From NCBI GenBank assembly GCA_905205995.1, contig CAJLFU010000040.1, forward strand, positions 1-15,369: a stretch of DNA of 15,369 bases, in the 5' to 3' direction. Shown in pieces: positions 1 through 6,300 of this stretch. Source of the stretch: an uncultured Haemophilus sp. (GTDB lineage: Bacteria > Pseudomonadota > Gammaproteobacteria > Enterobacterales > Pasteurellaceae). Made by a program: the position numbers and the translations under genes. The notes beneath the pieces were generated by a model, which saw only the letters and a list, made by a program, of their open reading frames with translations, was not told the origin of the DNA and did no database searches. Position 1 is the first letter of the stretch; each line of letters starts with the position of its first letter.

Positions 1-19
1 ACACAGATTGTCTGATATA

Positions 20-32
20 TTGTTAAAGAGCA
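20..32 (-). promoter_or_regulatory. rRNA boxA antitermination site
   Basis: Minus strand reads TGCTCTTTAACAA, the boxA sequence bound by NusB-NusE (S10) to protect rRNA transcripts from Rho. It continues as ATATCAGACAATCTGTGT, nearly the same as the E. coli 16S leader after boxA. This identifies the transcript as a 16S leader rather than the 16S-23S spacer. The leader runs off the left edge. Confidence 0.85.
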
Positions 33-36
33 AAAA

Positions 37-84
37 ACAACGACGCACTGGTTTTACTAAAGCTTCACAACAGCGCGTCGTTGT
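37..84 (-). promoter_or_regulatory. rRNA leader stem-loop (boxB-like)
   Basis: ACAACGACGC at 37-46 is perfectly complementary to GCGTCGTTGT at 75-84, giving a 10-bp stem at the very start of the leftward transcript and just before boxA. The order promoter, stem-loop, boxA matches the boxB-boxA antitermination leader of enterobacterial rRNA operons. The role is inferred from position. Confidence 0.65.
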
Positions 85-86
85 GT

Positions 87-121
87 GGGGTGCATTATAG
101 GACTTTCAGAATTCTTTGCAA
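87..121 (-). promoter_or_regulatory. rRNA operon promoter, firing leftwards
   Basis: On the minus strand a -35 TTGCAA (116-121) and a perfect -10 TATAAT (94-99) are separated by 16 bp, the short spacing usual for rRNA promoters. The -10 is followed by a C-rich discriminator (GCACCCC) of the kind that makes rRNA promoters sensitive to ppGpp and growth rate. Upstream (122-153) lie A and T tracts that look like an UP element. Predicted start is near 85-87. With the boxA leader downstream, this places a 16S rRNA gene just beyond the left edge. The promoter is divergent from the 246-1067 gene. Confidence 0.85.
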
Positions 122-245
122 GTGCTTTTTTACAAAAAAATTCAATTTTTTTATTGTCTGATGATTTAATCATCAATGTGAATTGTCTTTATTCAATATT
201 CAAGGTAAATTACCTCCAAAGAGTAGGCAATCTAATGAGGTCTTT

Positions 246-1067
246 ATGAATTTTGAACAAATGATTGGTTTCGGGGTAGCAGGCAACTTCGCAGGACATT
301 TAGAACAGGCCGGCGAAGCCGCTGATTTCACTCAAGTTAAGACAGAAAATTCCATTCAACCCAAAGCGATTTTCCCGTTTTATGTGCCTAGCGAAAAAGC
401 TGGCTTTCTTTCTACCTTTCCTTTAAGTCACAATCAAATTAATTTTCCACAAGGTGCGGATAATCTGCAAATTGAACCTGAAATTGCGCTTATTTGTGAT
501 CTTACCTATAAAGGAAAGCAAGTTGAGAAAATTATTCCGCGCTATTTTACAGCTTATAATGACTGCTCTATTCGTCGTCCTAATGCGAAAAAAATCTGTG
601 AAAAGAAAAACTGGGGATCGGCAAGTAAAGGTATTTCATCAAAACTGATTCCACTTTCTTCCTTTATTAAGGGAAGTGAAATTGATCAATATCGTATCGC
701 TTGCTTCCATAAAAGAAATGGCGAGCTCAATACGTATGGTATTGACAGCCCCGCTATCGGTTACAGCTATTTCCACCAGCAATTATTAGATTGGATCGTG
801 GATAGAATGAATAATCAACCCGATGAGGGACCGATGAATCATATTGCTTCTTTATTAGAGCAAGCAAACTATCCTGAACAAGCGATTATTAGTATTGGTG
901 CCACCCGTTATACCAAGTTCGGTGAAACGAATTTCTTGCAACCCAATGATCTCAGTATTGTTGCTGTATATGACGGTGAAAAATATTCTGCTGAGGAAAT
1001 TGAGAAAATGGCAAGAGATGAAAAATTTGCAGATAACATTTCATCGCTTATTCAAAAAGTGGTTTAG
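246..1067 (+). CDS. Conserved protein of unknown function, fumarylacetoacetase-like (DUF5718-like)
   Basis: A 273-residue protein. I chose ATG 246 because GAGG at 237-240 lies 5 nt ahead; a TTG at 183 in the same frame has no ribosome site. No signal peptide or membrane segment is seen. From memory it belongs to a family of unknown function found in Pasteurellaceae and other bacteria (probably DUF5718). Motifs recall the fumarylacetoacetate hydrolase fold: an acidic strand IEPEIALI (about 76-83), FTAYNDCSIR (101-110), GSASKG (124-129), and a C-terminal 'FLQPNDLSIV' stretch like the 'fLkpGD' strand of that superfamily. In true members, acidic residues at such places bind Mg2+ for C-C bond hydrolysis or decarboxylation; whether this protein has that activity is unknown. 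It stands alone, between a divergent rRNA promoter and a shared terminator with convergent birA. Confidence 0.85.
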   Translation: MNFEQMIGFGVAGNFAGHLEQAGEAADFTQVKTENSIQPKAIFPFYVPSEKAGFLSTFPLSHNQINFPQGADNLQIEPEIALICDLTYKGKQVEKIIPRYFTAYNDCSIRRPNAKKICEKKNWGSASKGISSKLIPLSSFIKGSEIDQYRIACFHKRNGELNTYGIDSPAIGYSYFHQQLLDWIVDRMNNQPDEGPMNHIASLLEQANYPEQAIISIGATRYTKFGETNFLQPNDLSIVAVYDGEKYSAEEIEKMARDEKFADNISSLIQKVV

Positions 1068-1074
1068 CATATAT

Positions 1075-1102
1075 AAAGTGCGGTTAATTTTGACCGCACT
1101 TT
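1075..1102. terminator. Bidirectional terminator made of paired uptake signals
   Basis: AAAGTGCGGT (1075-1084) and its exact complement ACCGCACTTT (1093-1102) form a 10-bp stem with an 8-nt loop, followed by a T run on the plus strand and by T/A-rich sequence on the minus strand. Each arm is a Haemophilus uptake signal core. It lies between the convergent ends of the 246-1067 gene and birA and probably terminates both. Paired uptake signals used as terminators are well known in H. influenzae. Confidence 0.85.
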
Positions 1103-1106
1103 TTGT

Positions 1107-2021
1107 TTACTTCCTTCTTAAAGAAACTTCTCCGGCATTAAAATATCGCTCACCTTCATCAGTTATGACTTTTAAATAACCACGTTTATCAATTCCCTGC
1201 TCTATACCTGAAATCGCACCTTGTTCGGTAAAGACATTCACTTCATCACCAAAAAATTCATTATGATTTATCCATTGTTGCATGAATTCCTCATCAATGC
1301 CCTTTTCTTCAAATTGTGCCAATCGAGAATAAATTCGTTGGATCACTTTAATCAGGATCGCCTGACGATCTATATTGGGATCTAATTCGGTTAATTGTGC
1401 ATATGGCTGGTTAATTTCAGTTGATTGAGGTAATTTCACATTAATCCCGACACCAATGACTAAATTCAGCAGACCATTCTTGTGATTGATAATCTCCACC
1501 AAGATTCCACCGAGTTTTCGCCCTGAAAGCAAAATATCATTTGGCCATTTCACTTTCGCATTTAACGCTTCTGCAATCGCTAAACCAATCACCAAACTTA
1601 ATCCATCCAATGCTTTTTTGGGATCGATAGTCCAATAAAAACTGAAAATTAACTGCCCTGCAAACGGTGAAAGCCATTGACGACCACGACGCCCACGCCC
1701 TGCTGTTTGATATTCAGCCAAACACAAATCACCTTTTTTTAATTGGTTAATTTGATTCATTATAAATTCATTTGTTGAAGAAATGGTTCGATGATAATAC
1801 ACAGAATAAGGGAAAAGTGCGGTCGAAATTGCTTGCGGATTTAACAAGGGCATTTCTGGCAAAAGCTGATAAATCTCATTTTCTTCTTGAATATTCAATC
1901 CAACTTCTCTCAATAATGCCATTTCTTGCGCCAATTCATTTGACGTAATATTTAAAAACGACATCAAATCTGACCGCACTTTAGGTTGGCAATCAGACAA
2001 ACAATCCAATAACAATGGCAT
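1107..2021 (-). CDS. birA: Biotin-protein ligase / biotin operon repressor BirA
   Basis: BirA activates biotin to biotinyl-5'-AMP and transfers it to the biotin carboxyl carrier protein of acetyl-CoA carboxylase; with an N-terminal helix-turn-helix it can also repress biotin genes. Numbered from a possible ATG at 2027, the ligase signatures are GRGRRG (110-115), KWPNDIL (160-166), KLGGILVE (171-178) and GVGINV (192-197), followed by a small C-terminal SH3-like domain. Residues 1-60 look like a shortened, diverged winged helix ending in 'YQLLPE', so DNA binding is likely but less certain. Two ATGs are possible: 2027 directly abuts the ribosome site, while 2021 has AAGGG (2032-2028) 6 nt ahead, so I prefer 2021 (304 residues, slightly shorter than the 321 of E. 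coli). The gene contains two uptake signals (1815-1823, 1973-1981). It is divergent from guaB. Confidence 0.95.
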   Translation of the reverse strand: MPLLLDCLSDCQPKVRSDLMSFLNITSNELAQEMALLREVGLNIQEENEIYQLLPEMPLLNPQAISTALFPYSVYYHRTISSTNEFIMNQINQLKKGDLCLAEYQTAGRGRRGRQWLSPFAGQLIFSFYWTIDPKKALDGLSLVIGLAIAEALNAKVKWPNDILLSGRKLGGILVEIINHKNGLLNLVIGVGINVKLPQSTEINQPYAQLTELDPNIDRQAILIKVIQRIYSRLAQFEEKGIDEEFMQQWINHNEFFGDEVNVFTEQGAISGIEQGIDKRGYLKVITDEGERYFNAGEVSLRRK

Positions 2022-2051
2022 ATTCATCCCTTCTCATAAAAACCTTGGCAA

Positions 2052-2060
2052 ATCTTACCA
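2052..2060 (-). promoter_or_regulatory. Possible extended -10 promoter for birA
   Basis: Minus strand reads TGGTAAGAT: a TG one base ahead of TAAGAT, an extended -10 element about 25 nt before the birA ribosome site. No good -35 is seen at 17 bp, which extended -10 promoters do not strictly need. Assigned from motif and position only. Confidence 0.35.
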
Positions 2061-2078
2061 TAAAAGCGAAAAAATTCA

Positions 2079-2107
2079 TTTTCAACCACATGAAAAATCT
2101 GTATAAT
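2079..2107 (+). promoter_or_regulatory. guaB promoter with GC-rich discriminator
   Basis: A perfect -10 TATAAT (2102-2107) has a weak -35 TTTTCA (2079-2084) 17 bp upstream. It is followed by CTCGCCGC, a GC-rich discriminator like those of growth-rate and stringently controlled promoters, as known for E. coli guaBA. The predicted start near 2114 gives a leader of about 40 nt. No convincing PurR operator was seen. Confidence 0.6.
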
Positions 2108-2154
2108 CTCGCCGCAATATTTTTTGACACAATTTTTAACAGCGAGATATTGCC

Positions 2155-3618
2155 ATGCTTAGAATCAAACAAGAAGCTCTGACTTTTGACGACGTTCTAC
2201 TTGTCCCAGCTCATTCAACTGTTCTTCCGAACACAGCTAACCTCTCAACTCAACTCACCAAAGAAATTCGCTTAAATATTCCTATGCTTTCTGCTGCGAT
2301 GGATACTGTCACAGAAACCAAATTAGCGATCTCTTTAGCACAAGAAGGCGGCATCGGCTTTATTCACAAAAATATGACGATCGAACGACAAGCAGATCGT
2401 GTTCGTAAAGTGAAAAAATTCGAAAGTGGAATCGTATCTGAACCTGTGACTGTTTCGCCAGATTTAACCCTTGCAGCACTTGCTGAAATGGTGAAGAAAA
2501 ACGGCTTCGCAGGCTACCCTGTTGTAGACGGTGAAAATAACTTAATCGGTATCATCACTGGCCGTGACACGCGTTTCGTAAAAGATTTAAGCAAAACTGT
2601 TTCACAATTAATGACGAAAAAAGAAGACTTAGTCACCGTAAAAGAAGGTGCAAGCCGTGAAACAATTTTAGAATTAATGCATCAAAACCGCGTAGAGAAA
2701 GTACTTGTTGTAGATGATGCTTTCAAATTAAAAGGCATGATCACCGTTAAAGACTTCCAAAAAGCGGAACAAAAACCAAATGCATGTAAAGATGAATTCG
2801 GTCGTTTACGTGTCGGTGCGGCTGTCGGTGCAGGCCCAGGTAACGAAGAACGTATAGATGCTTTAGTGAAAGCTGGCGTAGATGTGTTGTTAATCGACTC
2901 TTCTCACGGTCACTCAGAAGGCGTATTACAACGTGTTCGTGAAACGCGTGCAAAATATCCAAACTTACCTATCGTTGCGGGTAACGTCGCAACGGCTGAA
3001 GGTGCTATCGCACTTGCAGACGCAGGCGCAAGCGCAGTAAAAGTAGGTATCGGACCAGGCTCTATTTGTACAACGCGTATTGTGACTGGTGTAGGTGTTC
3101 CACAAATCACTGCTATCGCAGATGCCGCTGCGGCATTAAAAGATCGTGGTATTCCAGTTATCGCTGACGGTGGTATCCGTTTCTCTGGTGATATTGCAAA
3201 AGCTATCGCAGCAGGTGCGAGCTGTGTAATGGTTGGTTCTATGTTTGCCGGTACTGAAGAAGCGCCAGGTGAAATCGAACTTTACCAAGGTCGTGCATTT
3301 AAATCTTACCGTGGTATGGGCTCATTAGGCGCCATGGCGAAAGGTTCATCAGACCGTTACTTCCAATCAGATAACGCGGCAGACAAACTCGTACCAGAAG
3401 GTATCGAAGGCCGTATTCCATACAAAGGTTACTTAAAAGAAATTATCCACCAACAAATGGGTGGCTTACGTTCTTGCATGGGCTTAACTGGCTGCGCAAC
3501 CATCGAAGAATTACGCACGAAAGCAGAATTCGTTCGCATCAGTGGTGCAGGCATTAAAGAAAGCCATGTTCATGATGTAACGATTACGAAAGAAGCACCG
3601 AATTATCGTATGGGTTAA
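2155..3618 (+). CDS. guaB: IMP dehydrogenase GuaB
   Basis: Oxidises IMP to XMP with NAD+, the committed step of guanine nucleotide synthesis. The 487 residues match the usual bacterial length (488 in E. coli). The TIM barrel is split as usual by a pair of CBS domains (about 92-205). The catalytic loop GSICTTR (302-308) places the nucleophilic cysteine at 305; the flap Arg-Tyr pair is at 401-402, and the IMP-phosphate-binding region IADGGIRFSGD lies at 336-346. ATG 2155 fits the conserved N-terminus; its ribosome site (GCGAG, 2142-2146) is weak. The gene is followed by its own terminator and is separated from guaA by an extra gene, unlike the compact guaBA operon of enterobacteria. Confidence 0.98.
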   Translation: MLRIKQEALTFDDVLLVPAHSTVLPNTANLSTQLTKEIRLNIPMLSAAMDTVTETKLAISLAQEGGIGFIHKNMTIERQADRVRKVKKFESGIVSEPVTVSPDLTLAALAEMVKKNGFAGYPVVDGENNLIGIITGRDTRFVKDLSKTVSQLMTKKEDLVTVKEGASRETILELMHQNRVEKVLVVDDAFKLKGMITVKDFQKAEQKPNACKDEFGRLRVGAAVGAGPGNEERIDALVKAGVDVLLIDSSHGHSEGVLQRVRETRAKYPNLPIVAGNVATAEGAIALADAGASAVKVGIGPGSICTTRIVTGVGVPQITAIADAAAALKDRGIPVIADGGIRFSGDIAKAIAAGASCVMVGSMFAGTEEAPGEIELYQGRAFKSYRGMGSLGAMAKGSSDRYFQSDNAADKLVPEGIEGRIPYKGYLKEIIHQQMGGLRSCMGLTGCATIEELRTKAEFVRISGAGIKESHVHDVTITKEAPNYRMG

Positions 3619-3635
3619 TGTTTAAACTATTTCGC

Positions 3636-3661
3636 AGGGTGGGCTTACTAGCCCACCTTTT
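3636..3661 (+). terminator. Rho-independent terminator of guaB
   Basis: GGTGGGCT (3638-3645) pairs with AGCCCACC (3650-3657) around a 4-nt loop; the stem can extend by about 2 bp and is followed by TTTTATAATTT. It lies 20 nt after the guaB stop. It should largely uncouple guaB from the DUF4062 gene and guaA downstream unless there is read-through. Confidence 0.85.
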
Positions 3662-3735
3662 ATAATTTAAAGCGCGGTTGGAATTTGCAAGTTTTTTTGT
3701 GAAATTAAACCGCGTGATGTCCCAAGGAGTTATAT

Positions 3736-4518
3736 ATGTCTTTTGAAGCAAAAGTTTATAAAATATTGATTGCCAGCCCAGCAGATGTTCCTGATGAAAG
3801 AAATGCAATCGCTGAAGTGATATCAAACTGGAATAATATCAATTCTGAACAAAAAAAAGTAGTTTTGATGCCTGTTGGGTGGGAAACTCATTCAGCTCCA
3901 TTACTTGGGAATCGTCCGCAAGGAATTATAAATGAGCAAATTGTGAATGGATGCGATATGCTTATTGGTGTATTTTGGACAAGATTAGGCTCACCAACGG
4001 GAGTAAGTGATAGTGGTACTGTGGAAGAAATAGAACACTTTATTAAAGCCGGGAAGCCTGTAATGCTCTATTTTTCAGGTAGAAAGGTTGATATAACAAC
4101 TTTGGATTTATCTCAATTAGAAAAATTACGAGACTTTCAAAAAAATATGCAAAAAATAGGGTTAATTGGTTCTTATGTTGATATTAATGATTTTAAAGAA
4201 CAATTAAGAAATCAAATTAGTATAAACGTAAATAACCTTTTGACGAATACGCTCATTAGTATACCTACTCCAGAAGAAAGAACTCAAAAGGTTAAATCTA
4301 TCGAAAAAATAATGAAAAAAGATAAGATTTATATGGAAGATTATAAAAAAGATGGTGAAATAAAATCTTTTTTAGTGAAAGGTGATACTGTTGAGATTAA
4401 AAATGAAATAAAAGAATTGGGTGGGAAATGGAATAATACTCTAAAAGGATGGATTTTTCCTAAATCTAAAGAAATTGAAATTGCAGAATTTCTTAAAAAT
4501 TACTTATCTACAAAATAA
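3736..4518 (+). CDS. DUF4062 (TIR-like fold) protein with extra C-terminal domain, putative defence protein
   Basis: A 260-residue protein with a strong ribosome site (AAGGAG 3724-3729, 6 nt before ATG). Residues 7-115 match, from memory, the DUF4062 family: YKILIASPADVPDER (8-22), MPVGWETHSAPLLG (45-58), CDMLIGVFWTRLGSPTG (73-89), SGTVEEIEHF (93-102). This family has a Rossmann-like fold related to TIR and nucleoside deoxyribosyltransferase domains, and is often found at the N-terminus of NACHT/STAND-type defence or signalling proteins. Glu98-99 stand where such folds place an active-site acid (inference). A lysine-rich linker (180-205) leads to a separate small domain (about 206-258) with the motif ELGGKWNNTLKGWIFPKSK, a motif I recall from phage and mobile-element proteins. 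It sits between guaB and guaA and is more AT-rich than either. An NAD+- or nucleotide-processing effector is a guess. Confidence 0.85.
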   Translation: MSFEAKVYKILIASPADVPDERNAIAEVISNWNNINSEQKKVVLMPVGWETHSAPLLGNRPQGIINEQIVNGCDMLIGVFWTRLGSPTGVSDSGTVEEIEHFIKAGKPVMLYFSGRKVDITTLDLSQLEKLRDFQKNMQKIGLIGSYVDINDFKEQLRNQISINVNNLLTNTLISIPTPEERTQKVKSIEKIMKKDKIYMEDYKKDGEIKSFLVKGDTVEIKNEIKELGGKWNNTLKGWIFPKSKEIEIAEFLKNYLSTK

Positions 4519-4539
4519 CTTTAAATATTGGAATATTCA

Positions 4540-6099
4540 ATGAACAACATTCACAATCACAAAATCCTTATCTTAGACTTCGGTTCACAATATACGCAAT
4601 TAATCGCACGTCGTGTGCGTGAGATTGGTGTGTACTGCGAACTTTGGGCGTGGGACGTAACGGAAGAACAAATCCGTGAATTTAATCCAGACGGTATCAT
4701 TCTTTCTGGCGGTCCTGAAAGTACCACTGAAGAAAACAGCCCGCGAGCACCTGAATATGTATTTAATGCCGGCGTGCCTGTATTGGGTATTTGCTACGGC
4801 ATGCAAACCATGGCGATGCAACTTGGTGGTTTAACTGAGACCTCTGATCATCGTGAATTCGGCTATGCTTCTGTTTTAATGGATAATCCGACCGCACTTT
4901 TCGCTCATTTAAATGATGGCGATAGCAAATTAGATGTATGGATGAGCCATGGCGATAAAGTAACGCGTTTACCTGAAAACTTCCAAGTTACCGGTACGAC
5001 TCCAACCTGCCCAATTGCGGCAATGTCTGACGAAAATCGTCGTTTCTACGGTGTACAATTCCACCCTGAAGTAACCCATACCAAAAAAGGTTTGGAATTA
5101 TTGATGAATTTCGTGGTGAACATTTGTGGTTGCGAAACCAAATGGACAGCTGAAAACATTATCGAAGATGCCGTTGCTCGTATTAAAGAGCAAGTGGGCA
5201 ATGATGAAGTGATTTTAGGTTTATCTGGTGGTGTGGACTCTTCTGTAGTTGCACTACTTTTACACCGTGCTATCGGTAAAAACTTACACTGTGTATTCGT
5301 GGATAACGGTTTACTCCGCTTACACGAAGGCGATCAAGTCATGGAAATGTTCGGTGATAAATTCGGTTTAAATATTACCCGTGTTGATGCTGAAAGCCGT
5401 TTCTTAGACGAACTTGCAGGCGTGTCTGATCCTGAAGCGAAACGTAAAATTATCGGTAAAGTATTCGTTGATGTATTCGATGATGAATCAAAAAAACTCA
5501 CTAATGTGAAATGGTTAGCACAAGGTACGATCTACCCTGATGTCATCGAGTCGGCGGCAAGCAAAACAGGGAAAGCCCACGTCATTAAATCACACCACAA
5601 CGTAGGTGGCTTACCAGACTATATGAAACTTGGCTTAGTTGAACCTTTACGTGAATTATTTAAAGATGAAGTGCGTAAAATCGGTTTAGCATTAGGCTTA
5701 CCGGCTGAAATGATCAACCGCCACCCATTCCCTGGCCCTGGCTTAGGCGTACGTGTATTAGGCGAAGTGAAAAAAGAATACTGTGATTTATTACGTCGTG
5801 CAGATGCGATCTTTATCGAAGAATTACGCAACAGCGGTTGGTATGAAAAAACCAGTCAAGCCTTCAGCGTATTCTTACCAGTGAAATCTGTTGGCGTAAT
5901 GGGCGATGGCCGTAAATATGATTGGGTTATCTCACTACGTGCAGTAGAAACCATCGATTTTATGACCGCACATTGGGCACACTTACCTTATGACTTATTA
6001 GGTAAAGTATCTAACCGTATCATCAATGAAGTGAACGGTATTTCTCGCGTCGTGTACGACATCAGCGGAAAACCCCCAGCAACTATCGAGTGGGAATAA
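4540..6099 (+). CDS. guaA: GMP synthase (glutamine-hydrolysing) GuaA
   Basis: Converts XMP, ATP and glutamine to GMP. With ATG 4540 (519 residues; a TTG at 4528 is less likely) the class I amidotransferase domain spans about 8-195 with nucleophile Cys85 in GICYGMQ and His175-Glu177 in GVQFHPEV. The PP-loop SGGVDSS (229-235) opens the ATP pyrophosphatase domain, and the dimerization domain follows, ending in the family-typical ISGKPPATIEWE. The ribosome site is poor (GGA, 4530-4532). It starts 21 nt after the DUF4062 gene with no terminator or clear promoter between, so the two are probably co-transcribed. The gene has one uptake signal (4891-4899). Its 3' end is the likely integration target of the element that follows. 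Confidence 0.98.
   Translation: MNNIHNHKILILDFGSQYTQLIARRVREIGVYCELWAWDVTEEQIREFNPDGIILSGGPESTTEENSPRAPEYVFNAGVPVLGICYGMQTMAMQLGGLTETSDHREFGYASVLMDNPTALFAHLNDGDSKLDVWMSHGDKVTRLPENFQVTGTTPTCPIAAMSDENRRFYGVQFHPEVTHTKKGLELLMNFVVNICGCETKWTAENIIEDAVARIKEQVGNDEVILGLSGGVDSSVVALLLHRAIGKNLHCVFVDNGLLRLHEGDQVMEMFGDKFGLNITRVDAESRFLDELAGVSDPEAKRKIIGKVFVDVFDDESKKLTNVKWLAQGTIYPDVIESAASKTGKAHVIKSHHNVGGLPDYMKLGLVEPLRELFKDEVRKIGLALGLPAEMINRHPFPGPGLGVRVLGEVKKEYCDLLRRADAIFIEELRNSGWYEKTSQAFSVFLPVKSVGVMGDGRKYDWVISLRAVETIDFMTAHWAHLPYDLLGKVSNRIINEVNGISRVVYDISGKPPATIEWE
4891..4899. other. DNA uptake signal in guaA
   Basis: ACCGCACTT, the complement of the Haemophilus uptake core AAGTGCGGT, followed by TTCGC. Further cores in this window: 1075-1084, 1093-1102, 1815-1823, 1973-1981, 8619-8627 and 10974-10982. 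They promote DNA uptake in natural transformation and place the host in the Haemophilus-type rather than the Actinobacillus-type clade. Confidence 0.8.
6060..6099 (+). other. Probable attL: 3' end of guaA
   Basis: The integrase gene begins about 200 nt after the guaA stop and points away from it, and no tRNA gene is near. The guaA 3' end, coding for the conserved GKPPATIEWE, is an established insertion site for islands with P4-like integrases, which restore the gene end on integration. I found no second copy of this sequence in the window, so attR should lie off the right side. The exact crossover bases cannot be set here. Confidence 0.5.
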
Positions 6100-6141
6100 A
6101 AAATCACTTTTTCAGATACTTTCTAATTATTTCAACACCTC

Positions 6142-6172
6142 AAATAAAGCCTTGTATATCAAGGCTTTATTT
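6142..6172 (+). terminator. Rho-independent terminator of guaA
   Basis: AAATAAAGCCTTG (6142-6154) and CAAGGCTTTATTT (6160-6172) form a perfect 13-bp stem with a 5-nt loop, ending in a T-rich arm. It lies 43 nt after guaA and separates guaA transcription from the integrase gene. The A/T ends of the stem mean it may also work in the reverse direction. Confidence 0.85.
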
Positions 6173-6215
6173 ATTTCATCTTATTTCTAGTCTTCCCTAC
6201 CCATTTCTTAATTAT

Positions 6216-6290
6216 GACGGTATTTTAGACGGTACTGTTTGACAAAAAATTTTTCAAGGTCAAGAATACCGTCAGTTTAACGACGGTATT
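6216..6290 (+). promoter_or_regulatory. Integrase promoter with GACGGTATT repeats (operator or arm sites)
   Basis: TTGACA (6239-6244) and AAGAAT (6262-6267), 17 bp apart, form a plausible promoter. Around it are four copies of a 9-mer: GACGGTATT 6216-6224, GACGGTACT 6228-6236 (12 bp after the first), AATACCGTC 6265-6273 (inverted) and GACGGTATT 6282-6290. The last two form an inverted repeat with an 8-nt gap that overlaps the -10 and reaches the ribosome site. A protein binding them would block integrase transcription. They may be integrase or excisionase arm sites doubling as an autoregulatory operator; function is inferred. Confidence 0.6.
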
Positions 6291-6300
6291 GGAGAATAAT

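Noticed and set aside
204..214. GGTAAATTACC palindrome as an operator
   Set aside because: An 11-nt AT-rich dyad is expected by chance in such DNA, and nothing else supports it.
454..1179. Overlapping plus-strand frames within and past the 246-1067 gene
   Set aside because: No ribosome sites, basic random-looking products, and one runs through the terminator into antisense birA.
2747..3110. Antisense frames in guaB
   Set aside because: Shadows of the strongly coded guaB frame, without start signals.
3584..3826. Minus-strand frame spanning the guaB end and DUF4062 start
   Set aside because: It crosses the guaB terminator and two real gene ends, has no ribosome site, and its product resembles nothing.
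4528..4539. TTG start for guaA
   Set aside because: ATG 4540 gives the conserved N-terminus and has the better, though weak, ribosome spacing.
4689..4697. GACGGTATC in guaA as another integrase repeat
   Set aside because: A single imperfect copy within conserved coding sequence, far from the integrase promoter.
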